Shown in pieces: positions 46,867 through 55,077 of a stretch of 64,000 nucleotides of DNA. Location of the stretch: NCBI GenBank assembly GCA_000155435.1, contig DS990261.1:304750-368749 (forward strand), given 5' to 3'. The DNA comes from Clostridiales bacterium 1_7_47FAA. GTDB lineage: Bacteria; Bacillota; Clostridia; Lachnospirales; Lachnospiraceae. The notes beneath the pieces are model-generated. The model had not been told where the DNA came from and did no database searches. It worked only from the letters and a program-made list of their open reading frames with translations. Numbering within the stretch: the stretch's first letter is position 1; the number at the start of each line of letters is the position of its first letter. A program made the position numbers and the translations under genes.

Positions 46867-47535
46867 ATGGCACGGAAACAATCGGAAGAACTGTCATATG
46901 GAATCATTGGGCTGGGGCGTTTCGGAAGCGCCTTGGCATACACCCTGGCAGAGGCAGGGAAGGAAATCATGGTGCTGGACTGCAATGAAGAAAAGGTCCG
47001 ACAGATACGCGGAGTTACGGAACACGCATATGTTGTAAAGGACCTGCAGAAGGAGACACTGAGGGAAACGGGAATCCAGAACTGCGATATCGTGGTGGTG
47101 TGCATAGGTGATAAGGTGGATATCAGCATCCTTACCACCCTGAATGTGATTAACCTGGGAGTGCCTCAGGTGGTAGCCAAGGCCAACAGCCCGGAGCAGG
47201 GGGAGATACTGGAGAAAATAGGCGCCCAGGTGGTGTATCCTGAAAAGGATATGGCTGTCAGGCTGGCCAAACGGCTGATATCAAAGCGGATCTTCAACCT
47301 CTTTGAACTGGAGCAGAATATAGATATCTCCGAGCTTAAGATGACCTCCAAGATAGCGGGTAAGACCGTTATCCAGGCTCAGCTGCGCAACCTTTATGGA
47401 GTAAATATCATAGCCATCAGCCGGAACGGATGGCTTACCACGGACATTAAGCCGGAGTATGTGCTGAACCAGGATGACACCATCGTTGTCATTGGGGACA
47501 GGGATAAAATCAAACGTCTGGCTGATGACCTGTAG
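46867..47535 (+). CDS. ktrA: Potassium channel regulatory subunit, TrkA/KtrA family
   Basis: 222 residues from ATG 46867 behind AAGGAGGAG. The RCK_N Rossmann domain has IGLGRFGSALAYTLAEAG and binds nucleotides, which gate KtrB; the RCK_C domain is at residues 140-220. Its last 26 bases overlap the convergent ImmA-type gene tail to tail. Confidence 0.95.
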   Translation: MARKQSEELSYGIIGLGRFGSALAYTLAEAGKEIMVLDCNEEKVRQIRGVTEHAYVVKDLQKETLRETGIQNCDIVVVCIGDKVDISILTTLNVINLGVPQVVAKANSPEQGEILEKIGAQVVYPEKDMAVRLAKRLISKRIFNLFELEQNIDISELKMTSKIAGKTVIQAQLRNLYGVNIIAISRNGWLTTDIKPEYVLNQDDTIVVIGDRDKIKRLADDL

Positions 47536-48022
47536 GAGGAACGGTACGATACGTTTCCCCATCATCCAGGGATGTAATTGAAAAAGAAGGTTCAAAGGAT
47601 ATATGGTAGCCTTTGTAATCCGTACAACAGCCATATTTGTCATGATAATAATCCAGGGCGGAGCGGAGGAAATCTTCACTTACTTCCAACTCTTCCGCCA
47701 TCTCATAGATAGTTGCACATCCTTTTTCATATGCCCGCACCAGTCCTGACAGGCCGATCAGCCTGTTATAGGCCCAGGTGCGGGCTTTGTGCTCCTGCTT
47801 GCGGTTGCCCGTATCCTCCTGGTCCAGGATATTACCCACGGTAGTGTAATAGTGCCCCAGTTCCTCCGCCAGCACGGATGCCTTTTCCACAGTGGGGATA
47901 TCCTGCCGGATTGCTATCTTATTTCCTTTTATCAGTCCTTTGGCATTGGATTTAAACTGTTTTTCCAGAACACGGATATGCTCCGCATCTGTATGTTCCA
48001 GCAGCCGTTCAAATGAATTCAA
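47510..48022 (-). CDS. ImmA/IrrE-type metallo-endopeptidase domain protein
   Basis: 170 residues. The core has VLAEELGHYYTTVG in place of the canonical HEXXH: the glutamate and second histidine are present but the first metal-binding histidine is Ala. ImmA/IrrE proteins cleave cognate XRE repressors under stress. It follows the XRE gene by 68 bp in the same direction. Residues 80-140 are helical with MAEELEVSEDFLRSALDYYH. The altered motif may use another ligand or reduce activity; related clostridial proteins with AEELGH exist, so it may be functional. Confidence 0.82.
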   Translation of the reverse strand: MNSFERLLEHTDAEHIRVLEKQFKSNAKGLIKGNKIAIRQDIPTVEKASVLAEELGHYYTTVGNILDQEDTGNRKQEHKARTWAYNRLIGLSGLVRAYEKGCATIYEMAEELEVSEDFLRSALDYYHDKYGCCTDYKGYHISFEPSFSITSLDDGETYRTVPPTGHQPDV

Positions 48023-48090
48023 ATCATTCCCTCCTTTAAACGCTATCCAAAATACCGCTCGCTGTGCAGTACAGAATATGCTTCAGCCGG

Positions 48091-48516
48091 TTACATATTG
48101 TCGAGGTCTTCTTCCATCAGGCGCAGCTGTTCCGCGTCTTTGGCATCATCATTATGGGCAGCCACGGGTACCAGGGACAGTCCGCGGTCCAGACGGTACG
48201 CGGGAATCAGTGTGAGATCATGGACATGTTCCAGGACCTTGGTGCGCCCAGCCTTATTGAGCATCCCGTAATAACCTGACAATACGGCGAGTCCATGGTC
48301 ATCCTGGCCCTTATCCTCCTTGCCGTACATCAGTTCACCCGGACTGACCTCCAGGATTTCCGCCATCTTAAAGAGGGTGGCACGCTTAATGTTCGTCACG
48401 CGTCCATTCTCATATTTGGCAACCGCTGACTTCTGCAGGCCGAGCTTGGACGCGAGCTCTTCCTGGGTCAGACCCTTTTTTTTTCTGAGACTGCGTATTC
48501 TTTCACCTAGTTCCAT
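48091..48516 (-). CDS. XRE family repressor controlling the adjacent operon
   Basis: 141 residues from ATG 48516. Residues 1-62 are a Cro/C1 helix-turn-helix (KKGLTQEELASKLGLQKSAV); residues 75-141 are a C-terminal region likely for dimerisation or protease recognition. It is divergent from the 48721-60364 operon. Three 17-bp operator-like sites lie in the 204-bp gap. With the ImmA-type protein it matches the layout of ImmR/ImmA switches. Confidence 0.92.
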   Translation of the reverse strand: MELGERIRSLRKKKGLTQEELASKLGLQKSAVAKYENGRVTNIKRATLFKMAEILEVSPGELMYGKEDKGQDDHGLAVLSGYYGMLNKAGRTKVLEHVHDLTLIPAYRLDRGLSLVPVAAHNDDAKDAEQLRLMEEDLDNM

Positions 48517-48571
48517 GATAAGTGCTCCTGTCCTTTTCGTTTAAGGGGATATATCTTCAAAACTGTAATTA

Positions 48572-48588
48572 GTGTCTTAATAATATCA
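48572..48588. promoter_or_regulatory. Operator O1 (degenerate)
   Basis: GTGTCTTAATAATATCA retains the left arm GTGTCTTAA of the 17-bp operator. It is the nearest copy to the XRE gene and may serve autoregulation. Confidence 0.5.
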
Positions 48589-48623
48589 TATTATTTATAT
48601 AAAAGCAATGATAATCCCATAAA

Positions 48624-48640
48624 GTGTCTTAAAAAGATTC
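48624..48640. promoter_or_regulatory. Operator O2
   Basis: GTGTCTTAAAAAGATTC matches O3 at 15 of 17 positions and lies just upstream of the -35 of the operon promoter. Confidence 0.7.
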
Positions 48641-48648
48641 GAAAAAGC

Positions 48649-48677
48649 TTGACAGGTGATGAGAGGGGTGGTATCCT
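48649..48677 (+). promoter_or_regulatory. Strong promoter of the unknown operon
   Basis: TTGACA (48649-48654) and TATCCT (48672-48677) with 17-bp spacing, flanked by O2 and O3. The leader ends with AAAGGAGG and ATG 48721. Confidence 0.82.
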
Positions 48678-48681
48678 GAAA

Positions 48682-48698
48682 GTGTCTTAAAAAGACAC
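48682..48698. promoter_or_regulatory. Operator O3, perfect 17-bp palindrome
   Basis: GTGTCTT-AAA-AAGACAC begins five bases after the -10 and so covers the start point. It is the consensus for O1 and O2. Probable target of the divergent XRE repressor. Confidence 0.78.
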
Positions 48699-48720
48699 AA
48701 TAAAAAGGAGGAACAGACAT

Positions 48721-51700
48721 ATGTATTTTCAATTAATGCTGCCCGGGGTAAGGGACGGGGAGGAACTGGTTCTTATGGTGGATGGGCAAAGGCATAAGGT
48801 GATGAAGCATACCCCAGAAACCTTGAATAAGGCCAGGGAGAAAAACGCGGCATTGGCGCTCATGAAGGAAGACAGACTCAGGGATGTCATGTATTATGCA
48901 GAGGTAAGGAAAGAGGGACTGGGGAATGGGGATGGTTTTGACCGGAGGCTGCACCGGCTTCAGGTAGTATCTGCCAGCAGGGATGGAAATGGATATACCC
49001 TGCCGAAGATGTATCACTTCTCATTCTATATTCCAGCCTGCCACAAGGAACGTTTCCTGAAACACGAGGCGTTGGACCAGGCTGGTTCCGGAGCGTACTG
49101 GGATGCCAAGATGAGTCTGTACGGTGCGGATCATGCAGAGGCATGCATCAGGTTAGGCGGACAGGGACTTGAGGAATCACAGGTAATGGAACAGATCTCA
49201 CGAATCAACAGGGACATTGACTTGGTGCTGACTCCCATGGATATTGCCAAGTCACTCCTGTTCCAGCATCCGAACCTGGCCAATGCCCAGCCATACACGG
49301 CAACCGTGGTGATGAACCGGCATATTGCGCCGCCGGTCGCATATGACAGGGAACAGTACCAGAAGCTTCTTGATTTTGCCACGGCAATCGGGGCAAAGGG
49401 CGAAGAGGGCTGGGCCTTCAGGACCTATGCATGGGATGAAAAGAAAAAGGAAGCCATGACATATGAGTACGACGTGCTGGGCCATAAAGCAGGGGACAAG
49501 GTAGAGATTTACGATTTGGATGAAGATGTGCTCAAGGAGGCCGGAGCTCCCCTTAAGGGGGCGTTGAAAACGGCAAGCCAGGACAGAAGCCTGCAGAATC
49601 AGTCCTGGCATCTGAAACATGGACAGGGCGCGCAGTGCCAGGAGTATAAGACAAGGCAGTGGATGGACCAGAAGAAGGCCATGGCTGCCCCGGAGACGGG
49701 AAAAGGCGCAAAGTGGACCGTCAGCCAGTCAGCGTCCATGTGCGGGGTGGAGGTAAAGGAAAAGACCCTGAAGGTTTCAGGCGATACCCTGAAGGTGGAT
49801 GCGCTTAACAGTTATCTGCGTACCCTGGCCGCCTATGTGGAATATCTTGATGATTCAGGAAAGCCCATGGGAGGCAGGTCCTACAACCGGATCATAGGTC
49901 CGGTAGACACCATTATGGGAATCCCGATTCCAGCCGGTGGAACAACCATTGAGACAGCGCTTCCTAAGGACGCTTCAGGAGTAAACCTGTATTTTGCAGG
50001 AATGGGAACCTCGGCATATGATTCTCAACTGTGTGCCACGGGGATTGCACTTACAGCTATATTCCAGATGGGTATCCCTTCCTTTTTCCTGGCAGCGGAT
50101 GCCGGCCTTTTAAATACAAAGGTACTGACCGATGCACTTAAGGACCGTGTGTTTGTGGAAGACGTGGCCAAGCTGATAACATCCATCATACAGCCGCCCA
50201 TCAGCAGCCAAAGCGCGGAAGAGATGATTTACGGATGGCTGAAGCTGGCAGCCAAAACCATTGGAGGCATCCTCGTAAAGAAACTGTTTGAGAAGATCCT
50301 GGTATGGATAATCGGACAGATCACGCTTCAGGAGGCTGCTGCCTGCATTCCGGTTGCGGGATGGATCATGAGGATTGCCAACGTTGCCATTGATGCGGCC
50401 ATGATTTTAGAGACAACCATTGAAGTGTGTGCGTCCCCTGCCGTCATGACCACCCAGATTACAAGATCCATGGATTTAAAGGCAGAGGTAAGCCCCGATC
50501 CAAGACATGGGGAAAAAGGACATCCCGATACAGCGGTCTGGCCCGCCACAGCCCACAGATGGCAGCTTATGCTGTCCTACAAGGGAGGAACCACCAAAAC
50601 TGTAACAGGTGTTTTTGGGCAGACAAGTACCAAGAAGCCGGTTTTTGCAACATTCAGCAACGTGCCTGCCGGAGGTTCTCTGCGCCTGGTCCTGTCTGTA
50701 TTCACTAAAAATGACTGGATCTGCGGGAGATGGGACAGCGGCTGGAAGAATGCGATGCCGGATGACGGTGAGGACTATATGGAAGTAAAGGGAGCCATTG
50801 AAGAGTTCCTGATTCCCCTTACAATGGATGTGCAGTATGAGCACAAGGAAAAGCTGGCCTATGAAAACGGCGCATACAAGTGGGAATCCGGCCAGATGCC
50901 CACAGGAACCGTGGCTGACCTGGGTCATGCGTCAGAAGGCAGATGCCTGTACCGTCTGGGAGGTATTACATACAACAGTGCTTATAAGCAGGCGGGGTAT
51001 GTATGGAGCGCCGCCGCAGCCGGCGCCGATGCATCCGCGCCCCATCCGGTCCTGTCTGGCAGTGAGGTATCCGGGGACCGGACAGGTGGGATATCGTTCA
51101 TGATCCAGAACATTTCCACGCTGTCTGACGAGGAAGTCAACAAACGTTTTAAGGAATCAGAAGTTGGTTTTACAGAGGAACCCTGTATTGTTTATGACAA
51201 ATTCGGGACAGGGGAGGATAATTTTATCCTGGATACCAGAAACAGCCAGTGCCATTTAAGAAAGGTGGATCTGATGGACGGACAGCGGGGATTTAAGCTG
51301 TCAGAACCAGCCTACAGCTATGGCAGGTTCATGCAGGCCCATCTGGATGACCTGGTAATCCACCCCAGCGGAACCGTGGTCGGCATTAACTGGGAGACGG
51401 ATAAGATTGAGGTCCTGAAGCTGCCCGGGGAGGGATGCCTTGACGCGGATGCGCCCCAGTCGCAGATGCTTTCAGGAGAAGGATTCAGGGAAGGGCTGAT
51501 TAATGGGCCAAAGGCTGTAAAGATAGCATCGGACGGCAGGATCCTGATTCTGGAATCCGGTAACAGGCGTATACAGGGTTTTGATGAGAACGGGAACCCG
51601 GTGGCAGGTTTTCAGGGAAGGCGTCTGTTTGAGATGCCGCTGCAGGCAGTGAAGAATGACCTGGACGGGGAACTGTTCACGGATGTGATGGAGGAGGCAT

Positions 51701-52671
51701 ACCGTAATGCCGGTCTCACTGGATTGTGCGGGATAACGGACAAAGGATTTTCGGGTGAATTGGATGAAGGTATTGTGTCGGATGCATTTTTACGTGAACT
51801 TTCAGACGCAGGCGTCTATATTTACCGTGAAGAAGATAACATCCAGCTGCAGACAAAGGAACCGGGGAATATGTGGAAGATATGTGAGACACAAAGGAAT
51901 ACATCCTATGTGGTCACGAAATCAGATGCAAGCCTGCTGGTATGGGACGGCCTGTCCCGGATGACGGTGTCTGTTGCCGATAAGGGCAGACGCTGGATAT
52001 TGGATGACCTGCAAGGGGGTAAGTCCTACGTGGCTGAACAGGATGGGATTGACAGGGAAAAGGCGGTATTTTATGAGAACCTGTCCTACATGAATCTTTG
52101 GAACGGCGCGGAGGATGATACGTATCTGGACTTCTGTACCGATGCGAAAGGGTACCTGTCCGTACTGTCTTACCACGGCAGCGGGAATCAGGTTTCCGAT
52201 TATCATGTAGATATTTATAATCCGGACGGAAGCTTCCTCGTGAGGACGCCGGATTCCAGACTGCAGCCAGAAGCACCTCAGTATATCAATGCAGGCAGGC
52301 TGGAATCAGATGAATTCAGGAACCTGTACACGCTGAACTTTGAAAAGATTACAGGAAGCAATGGAAAGACGGAGCCGTCTGTCAGCAGATGGGTGCCTAC
52401 TTCCCCATTGTTTACCCTGGAAAAGGATGCGCAGCAGGAACTGGAGAGCGGAAATCTGGGAAAACTCAGGGAGCGTTTTGGAACCCACGGTATTACGCTT
52501 ACAGCTTCGGCCAGACTGGTAAGGCAGGAGGACAGGTATCAGATTGAGGATGACCAGGAAGTGGACGGCACTGTAAGACCGGTGGTATTTGATATCATTT
52601 ATTGTGTGGATGAGTACTATGTCTACAGGCTTCTCAGGAAAGAGGTGGATACATGGAGAAGAAACAGGTAG
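48721..52671 (+). CDS. 1316-residue protein of unknown family with amphipathic helices and an NHL-like segment
   Basis: I do not recognise the family. No signal peptide: it starts MYFQLMLPGVRDGEELVLMV. Residues 1-400 are soluble. Residues 438-462 (TGIALTAIFQMGIPSFFLAA) and 503-570 are strongly hydrophobic or amphipathic (WLKLAAKTIGGILVKKLFEK, CIPVAGWIMRIANVAIDAAM), as in pore-forming or membrane-inserting proteins. Residues about 930-965 resemble an NHL blade (AVKIASDGRILILESGNRRI). Modules at about 1019-1075 and 1238-1312 resemble segments of the pentapeptide-repeat protein in this operon. First and longest gene of the operon. Its end overlaps a 59-residue gene by 19 bp. Confidence 0.85.
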   Translation: MYFQLMLPGVRDGEELVLMVDGQRHKVMKHTPETLNKAREKNAALALMKEDRLRDVMYYAEVRKEGLGNGDGFDRRLHRLQVVSASRDGNGYTLPKMYHFSFYIPACHKERFLKHEALDQAGSGAYWDAKMSLYGADHAEACIRLGGQGLEESQVMEQISRINRDIDLVLTPMDIAKSLLFQHPNLANAQPYTATVVMNRHIAPPVAYDREQYQKLLDFATAIGAKGEEGWAFRTYAWDEKKKEAMTYEYDVLGHKAGDKVEIYDLDEDVLKEAGAPLKGALKTASQDRSLQNQSWHLKHGQGAQCQEYKTRQWMDQKKAMAAPETGKGAKWTVSQSASMCGVEVKEKTLKVSGDTLKVDALNSYLRTLAAYVEYLDDSGKPMGGRSYNRIIGPVDTIMGIPIPAGGTTIETALPKDASGVNLYFAGMGTSAYDSQLCATGIALTAIFQMGIPSFFLAADAGLLNTKVLTDALKDRVFVEDVAKLITSIIQPPISSQSAEEMIYGWLKLAAKTIGGILVKKLFEKILVWIIGQITLQEAAACIPVAGWIMRIANVAIDAAMILETTIEVCASPAVMTTQITRSMDLKAEVSPDPRHGEKGHPDTAVWPATAHRWQLMLSYKGGTTKTVTGVFGQTSTKKPVFATFSNVPAGGSLRLVLSVFTKNDWICGRWDSGWKNAMPDDGEDYMEVKGAIEEFLIPLTMDVQYEHKEKLAYENGAYKWESGQMPTGTVADLGHASEGRCLYRLGGITYNSAYKQAGYVWSAAAAGADASAPHPVLSGSEVSGDRTGGISFMIQNISTLSDEEVNKRFKESEVGFTEEPCIVYDKFGTGEDNFILDTRNSQCHLRKVDLMDGQRGFKLSEPAYSYGRFMQAHLDDLVIHPSGTVVGINWETDKIEVLKLPGEGCLDADAPQSQMLSGEGFREGLINGPKAVKIASDGRILILESGNRRIQGFDENGNPVAGFQGRRLFEMPLQAVKNDLDGELFTDVMEEAYRNAGLTGLCGITDKGFSGELDEGIVSDAFLRELSDAGVYIYREEDNIQLQTKEPGNMWKICETQRNTSYVVTKSDASLLVWDGLSRMTVSVADKGRRWILDDLQGGKSYVAEQDGIDREKAVFYENLSYMNLWNGAEDDTYLDFCTDAKGYLSVLSYHGSGNQVSDYHVDIYNPDGSFLVRTPDSRLQPEAPQYINAGRLESDEFRNLYTLNFEKITGSNGKTEPSVSRWVPTSPLFTLEKDAQQELESGNLGKLRERFGTHGITLTASARLVRQEDRYQIEDDQEVDGTVRPVVFDIIYCVDEYYVYRLLRKEVDTWRRNR

Positions 52672-52832
52672 TGGTGACAGAAGGGAACCCTCTTATACTG
52701 GCCGCAGGAGGGACATATGGCTTTGATACCATCACCCTGATGCCGGGAGGCCAGATACGGATACAGGCAAAACCGGGGAATGTTAAAAGGACCATAATCC
52801 AGGTAAGGGAAATCATAAAAAAAGGAGAGTAA
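52653..52832 (+). CDS. 59-residue small protein
   Basis: ATG 52653 (AGGTGG upstream) to TAA 52832, overlapping the preceding gene by 19 bp. It starts MEKKQVVVTEGNPLILAAGG. The segment VVVTEGNPLILAAGGT closely parallels VVVKKGHPLVLGDEGT in the next protein, so it looks like a free-standing copy of that beta-strand module. Its last codons supply the AAAGGAG ribosome site of the next gene, indicating tight coupling. Function unknown; easily missed by length cut-offs. Confidence 0.72.
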   Translation: MEKKQVVVTEGNPLILAAGGTYGFDTITLMPGGQIRIQAKPGNVKRTIIQVREIIKKGE

Positions 52833-52836
52833 GACA

Positions 52837-54144
52837 ATGGATATCATCAGTAAGGTAATTGAAGAGCAAAGGGAATATTTTAAGTGTCACAGGGATGGGG
52901 ATTACAGAGTGAAATCCCCCATCCTCACATCGGACTATCCGGAAGGTGTCCATCTGAACCCAAAGGGAAAAAGCGGGATACAGCCGTCCTACCTTGTATT
53001 CAGGAATATAGATGAGCTGAAGCAGATGTGCGTACCGGACAAGCTGGCTGTGATGAATAACGGAGGTAATTTGAACTGGGGCCTCAAGGGCTGGAAAAAG
53101 AAGTCCGGGGAATATACGGTGGAGCAGCTTAGTCCGCTGGAAAGGGCGGATATCTGCCATGCGTTTCAGCAGTACATATATGGGGATTCCAGGTTTGCTG
53201 AGTCTTACAGGGATATACTGAACCGCCTGTATTTTGAAGAACCGATGATCATTCCTGTATACAGTGTAGAAAAAGTGGTTGTAAAAAAAGGCCATCCCCT
53301 GGTTCTGGGAGATGAAGGGACAAGCTGTACGGTGCTGGACTGTAATGAGCTGATTGTGGAGGAAGGGGCGGAAATCATTGCACATGGTGAATGCCAGGTA
53401 ACTGCGGATAAGCTTGAGTCCGAAAGTGGATCCACCTTCAGTATTGGCGGGAACGGAACCGATGCAGAGGATGAAACCGGAAGGGCCGCGGATGGCAGCA
53501 AGGGGAATGACGGAGGCCAGGGACGGGATTCAAAGGACAGCTGTGATGTGAAAGCCCGGGATGCAGACCGGGGATCTAATGGTGATAATGGAAAAAATGG
53601 TCAGAACGGAACATCCGGTACCAACGGCGCGGGTGTGGAGTACAAGGTGAAGCAGATGATTGGTACCCACTATGTCTTCAGTTATGGGGGCAACGGGGGC
53701 AACGGAGGAAAGGGAAAGGACGGCGGCAACGGCGGGGATGGAGGAGATGCAGCCAAGCCAACCGGCTATTGCGCTAAAGGTAATCCGGGATACGGAGGAA
53801 AAGGAGGAGCCGGAGGTAATGGAGGAGCCGGAGGTAATGGCGGCAAGGGAGGAAAGGTAATCATTTACTTCAGCCAGGAAGAGTCTCCTGATGCGCGGAT
53901 CCAGCTTCTTTCACCGGATGAAGCTGAGAAATTAAAAGGTGTCAGCGGAAGGGGAGGAAAGGCAGGAAAAGGCGGTAAGACAGGACTTGGAGGAAAAGGG
54001 GGCAAAGACATAGATGATAAGGGAAATTATGTGCCCAGTGAAGCCAAATATAACGGCCCCAACGGGGGTGAAGGAGGAAACGGGTCTCCAGGTAACCCGG
54101 GTGTTCCTGGGGAAGTATATGTAAATGGTTTATTCATTGGTTAG
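52837..54144 (+). CDS. GGX-repeat protein 1 (polyglycine-II-like), unknown function
   Basis: 435 residues from ATG 52837. Residues 1-145 are an ordinary soluble domain without a signal peptide. Residues about 146-190 are a strand-rich module (VVVKKGHPLVLGDEGT), shared with the 59-residue protein. From residue 200 blocks of Gly-Gly-X dominate (NGGNGGKGKDGGNGG, GKGGAGGNGGAGGNGGKGGK), split by VIIYFSQEESPDARIQLLSP. GGX triplets resemble the polyglycine-II bundles of phage adhesins or antifreeze proteins. Collagen-like GXY is a poorer description because every third-residue pair is Gly-Gly. Confidence 0.82.
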   Translation: MDIISKVIEEQREYFKCHRDGDYRVKSPILTSDYPEGVHLNPKGKSGIQPSYLVFRNIDELKQMCVPDKLAVMNNGGNLNWGLKGWKKKSGEYTVEQLSPLERADICHAFQQYIYGDSRFAESYRDILNRLYFEEPMIIPVYSVEKVVVKKGHPLVLGDEGTSCTVLDCNELIVEEGAEIIAHGECQVTADKLESESGSTFSIGGNGTDAEDETGRAADGSKGNDGGQGRDSKDSCDVKARDADRGSNGDNGKNGQNGTSGTNGAGVEYKVKQMIGTHYVFSYGGNGGNGGKGKDGGNGGDGGDAAKPTGYCAKGNPGYGGKGGAGGNGGAGGNGGKGGKVIIYFSQEESPDARIQLLSPDEAEKLKGVSGRGGKAGKGGKTGLGGKGGKDIDDKGNYVPSEAKYNGPNGGEGGNGSPGNPGVPGEVYVNGLFIG

Positions 54145-54160
54145 CCAGGAGGGTGGATAT

Positions 54161-54961
54161 ATGGCAGACATTTATATTGAGACGGCGTCCGGCATATGGG
54201 GAAAGGATGGACAGGACGGTATGGATCTTTTGGAAAAAGCCAGGAATGGGGAGCCGGGCCGGGTAAAAGGATTCCTGCACAAACGCTATATACAGGCCAC
54301 ACCAGGCGGGAATGGACAGGATGCAGGAAAGATGCAGGACGGATTCAATGGAGGGAATGGGGCAGAGGGGCAGGACTGTCCCGGCCTGCTCCTGGAATGC
54401 AGGGTATTTACGGTTGACCGGCCCATATCCATATGGGCTGTGGGCGGAGCAGGAGGAAACGGCGGAAGCGGCGGAAGAGGCGGACGCGGAGGCGCTGGCG
54501 GGGACGCAGGTGAGCAGCTGGCAGCATACATCAATGAATATGGACCTCAAAAAGGCGGCAAGGGAGGCCGCGGCGGAAACGGAGGCGATGGCGGTTTCGG
54601 TGGGAATGGCGGAAACGGAGGCAGTGTGACCGTGCGTTTTGGCGCCTCCCGGATTCCTGAACCTGTAACGGTCCAGGCGGATGGCGGAATCGGAGGGAAG
54701 CCCGGTCCGGGCGGCGGCTGTGGCCCGGGAGGTCCGGGCGGAATGAATGGGAAGGATACAGGAATAGACAGCAACTCCGCAAAACCAGGATTCATGGGGC
54801 TGTTCAGGAAAAAACGCTACATTGTCAGACCCAGGATGTCATCCAGGGCTGAGGGCGGCTCTCCCGGTGTGTGCGGAAGTCCAGGCAGGCCTGGAAATCC
54901 AGGAAGCCCTGGCCGGATATCAGTGGAACAGGTAGCGAAAGACAGGGAGAAAGCTGAGTAA
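54161..54961 (+). CDS. GGX-repeat protein 2 (polyglycine-II-like), unknown function
   Basis: 266 residues from ATG 54161 (AGGAGGGTGG site), 16 bp after the first GGX gene. No signal peptide. GGX blocks (GGAGGNGGSGGRGGRGGAGG, GGRGGNGGDGGFGGNGGNGG) alternate with short strands (SVTVRFGASRIPEPVTVQAD). It ends in GSPGRPGNPGSPGRISVEQV, which is nearer to collagen-like GXP. It is a probable structural partner of GGX protein 1. The minus-strand proline-rich frames here are artefacts of the repeats. Confidence 0.82.
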   Translation: MADIYIETASGIWGKDGQDGMDLLEKARNGEPGRVKGFLHKRYIQATPGGNGQDAGKMQDGFNGGNGAEGQDCPGLLLECRVFTVDRPISIWAVGGAGGNGGSGGRGGRGGAGGDAGEQLAAYINEYGPQKGGKGGRGGNGGDGGFGGNGGNGGSVTVRFGASRIPEPVTVQADGGIGGKPGPGGGCGPGGPGGMNGKDTGIDSNSAKPGFMGLFRKKRYIVRPRMSSRAEGGSPGVCGSPGRPGNPGSPGRISVEQVAKDREKAE

Positions 54962-54966
54962 GATAG

Positions 54967-55048
54967 GCTGGGCAGCCCTGGCCCTGTTTGAAGGTTCATT
55001 GCAGCCAACAGGCAAAATGCAGTCTTCACACCCAAGGGCTTGCCCAGC
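54967..55048 (+). other. Intra-operon long stem-loop
   Basis: GCTGGGCAGCCCT (54967-54979) pairs with AGGGCTTGCCCAGC (55035-55048), 13 pairs with a one-base bulge and a 55-base loop, in the 116-bp gap before the pentapeptide gene. There is no proper T run, so RNA processing, stability or partial attenuation is more likely than full termination. Confidence 0.6.
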
Positions 55049-55077
55049 TTATTACAAAAAAGGAAAGGGAGAAAGGA

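Noticed and set aside
54286-54795. Minus-strand proline-rich proteins opposite the GGX genes
   Set aside because: Pro-rich frames are the complement of GGX codons; the plus-strand genes have ribosome sites, coupling and operon context.
52837-54961. Collagen-like surface proteins
   Set aside because: The repeat is mostly Gly-Gly-X with few prolines, and there is no signal peptide or wall anchor; only the last 20 residues of the second protein look GXP-like.
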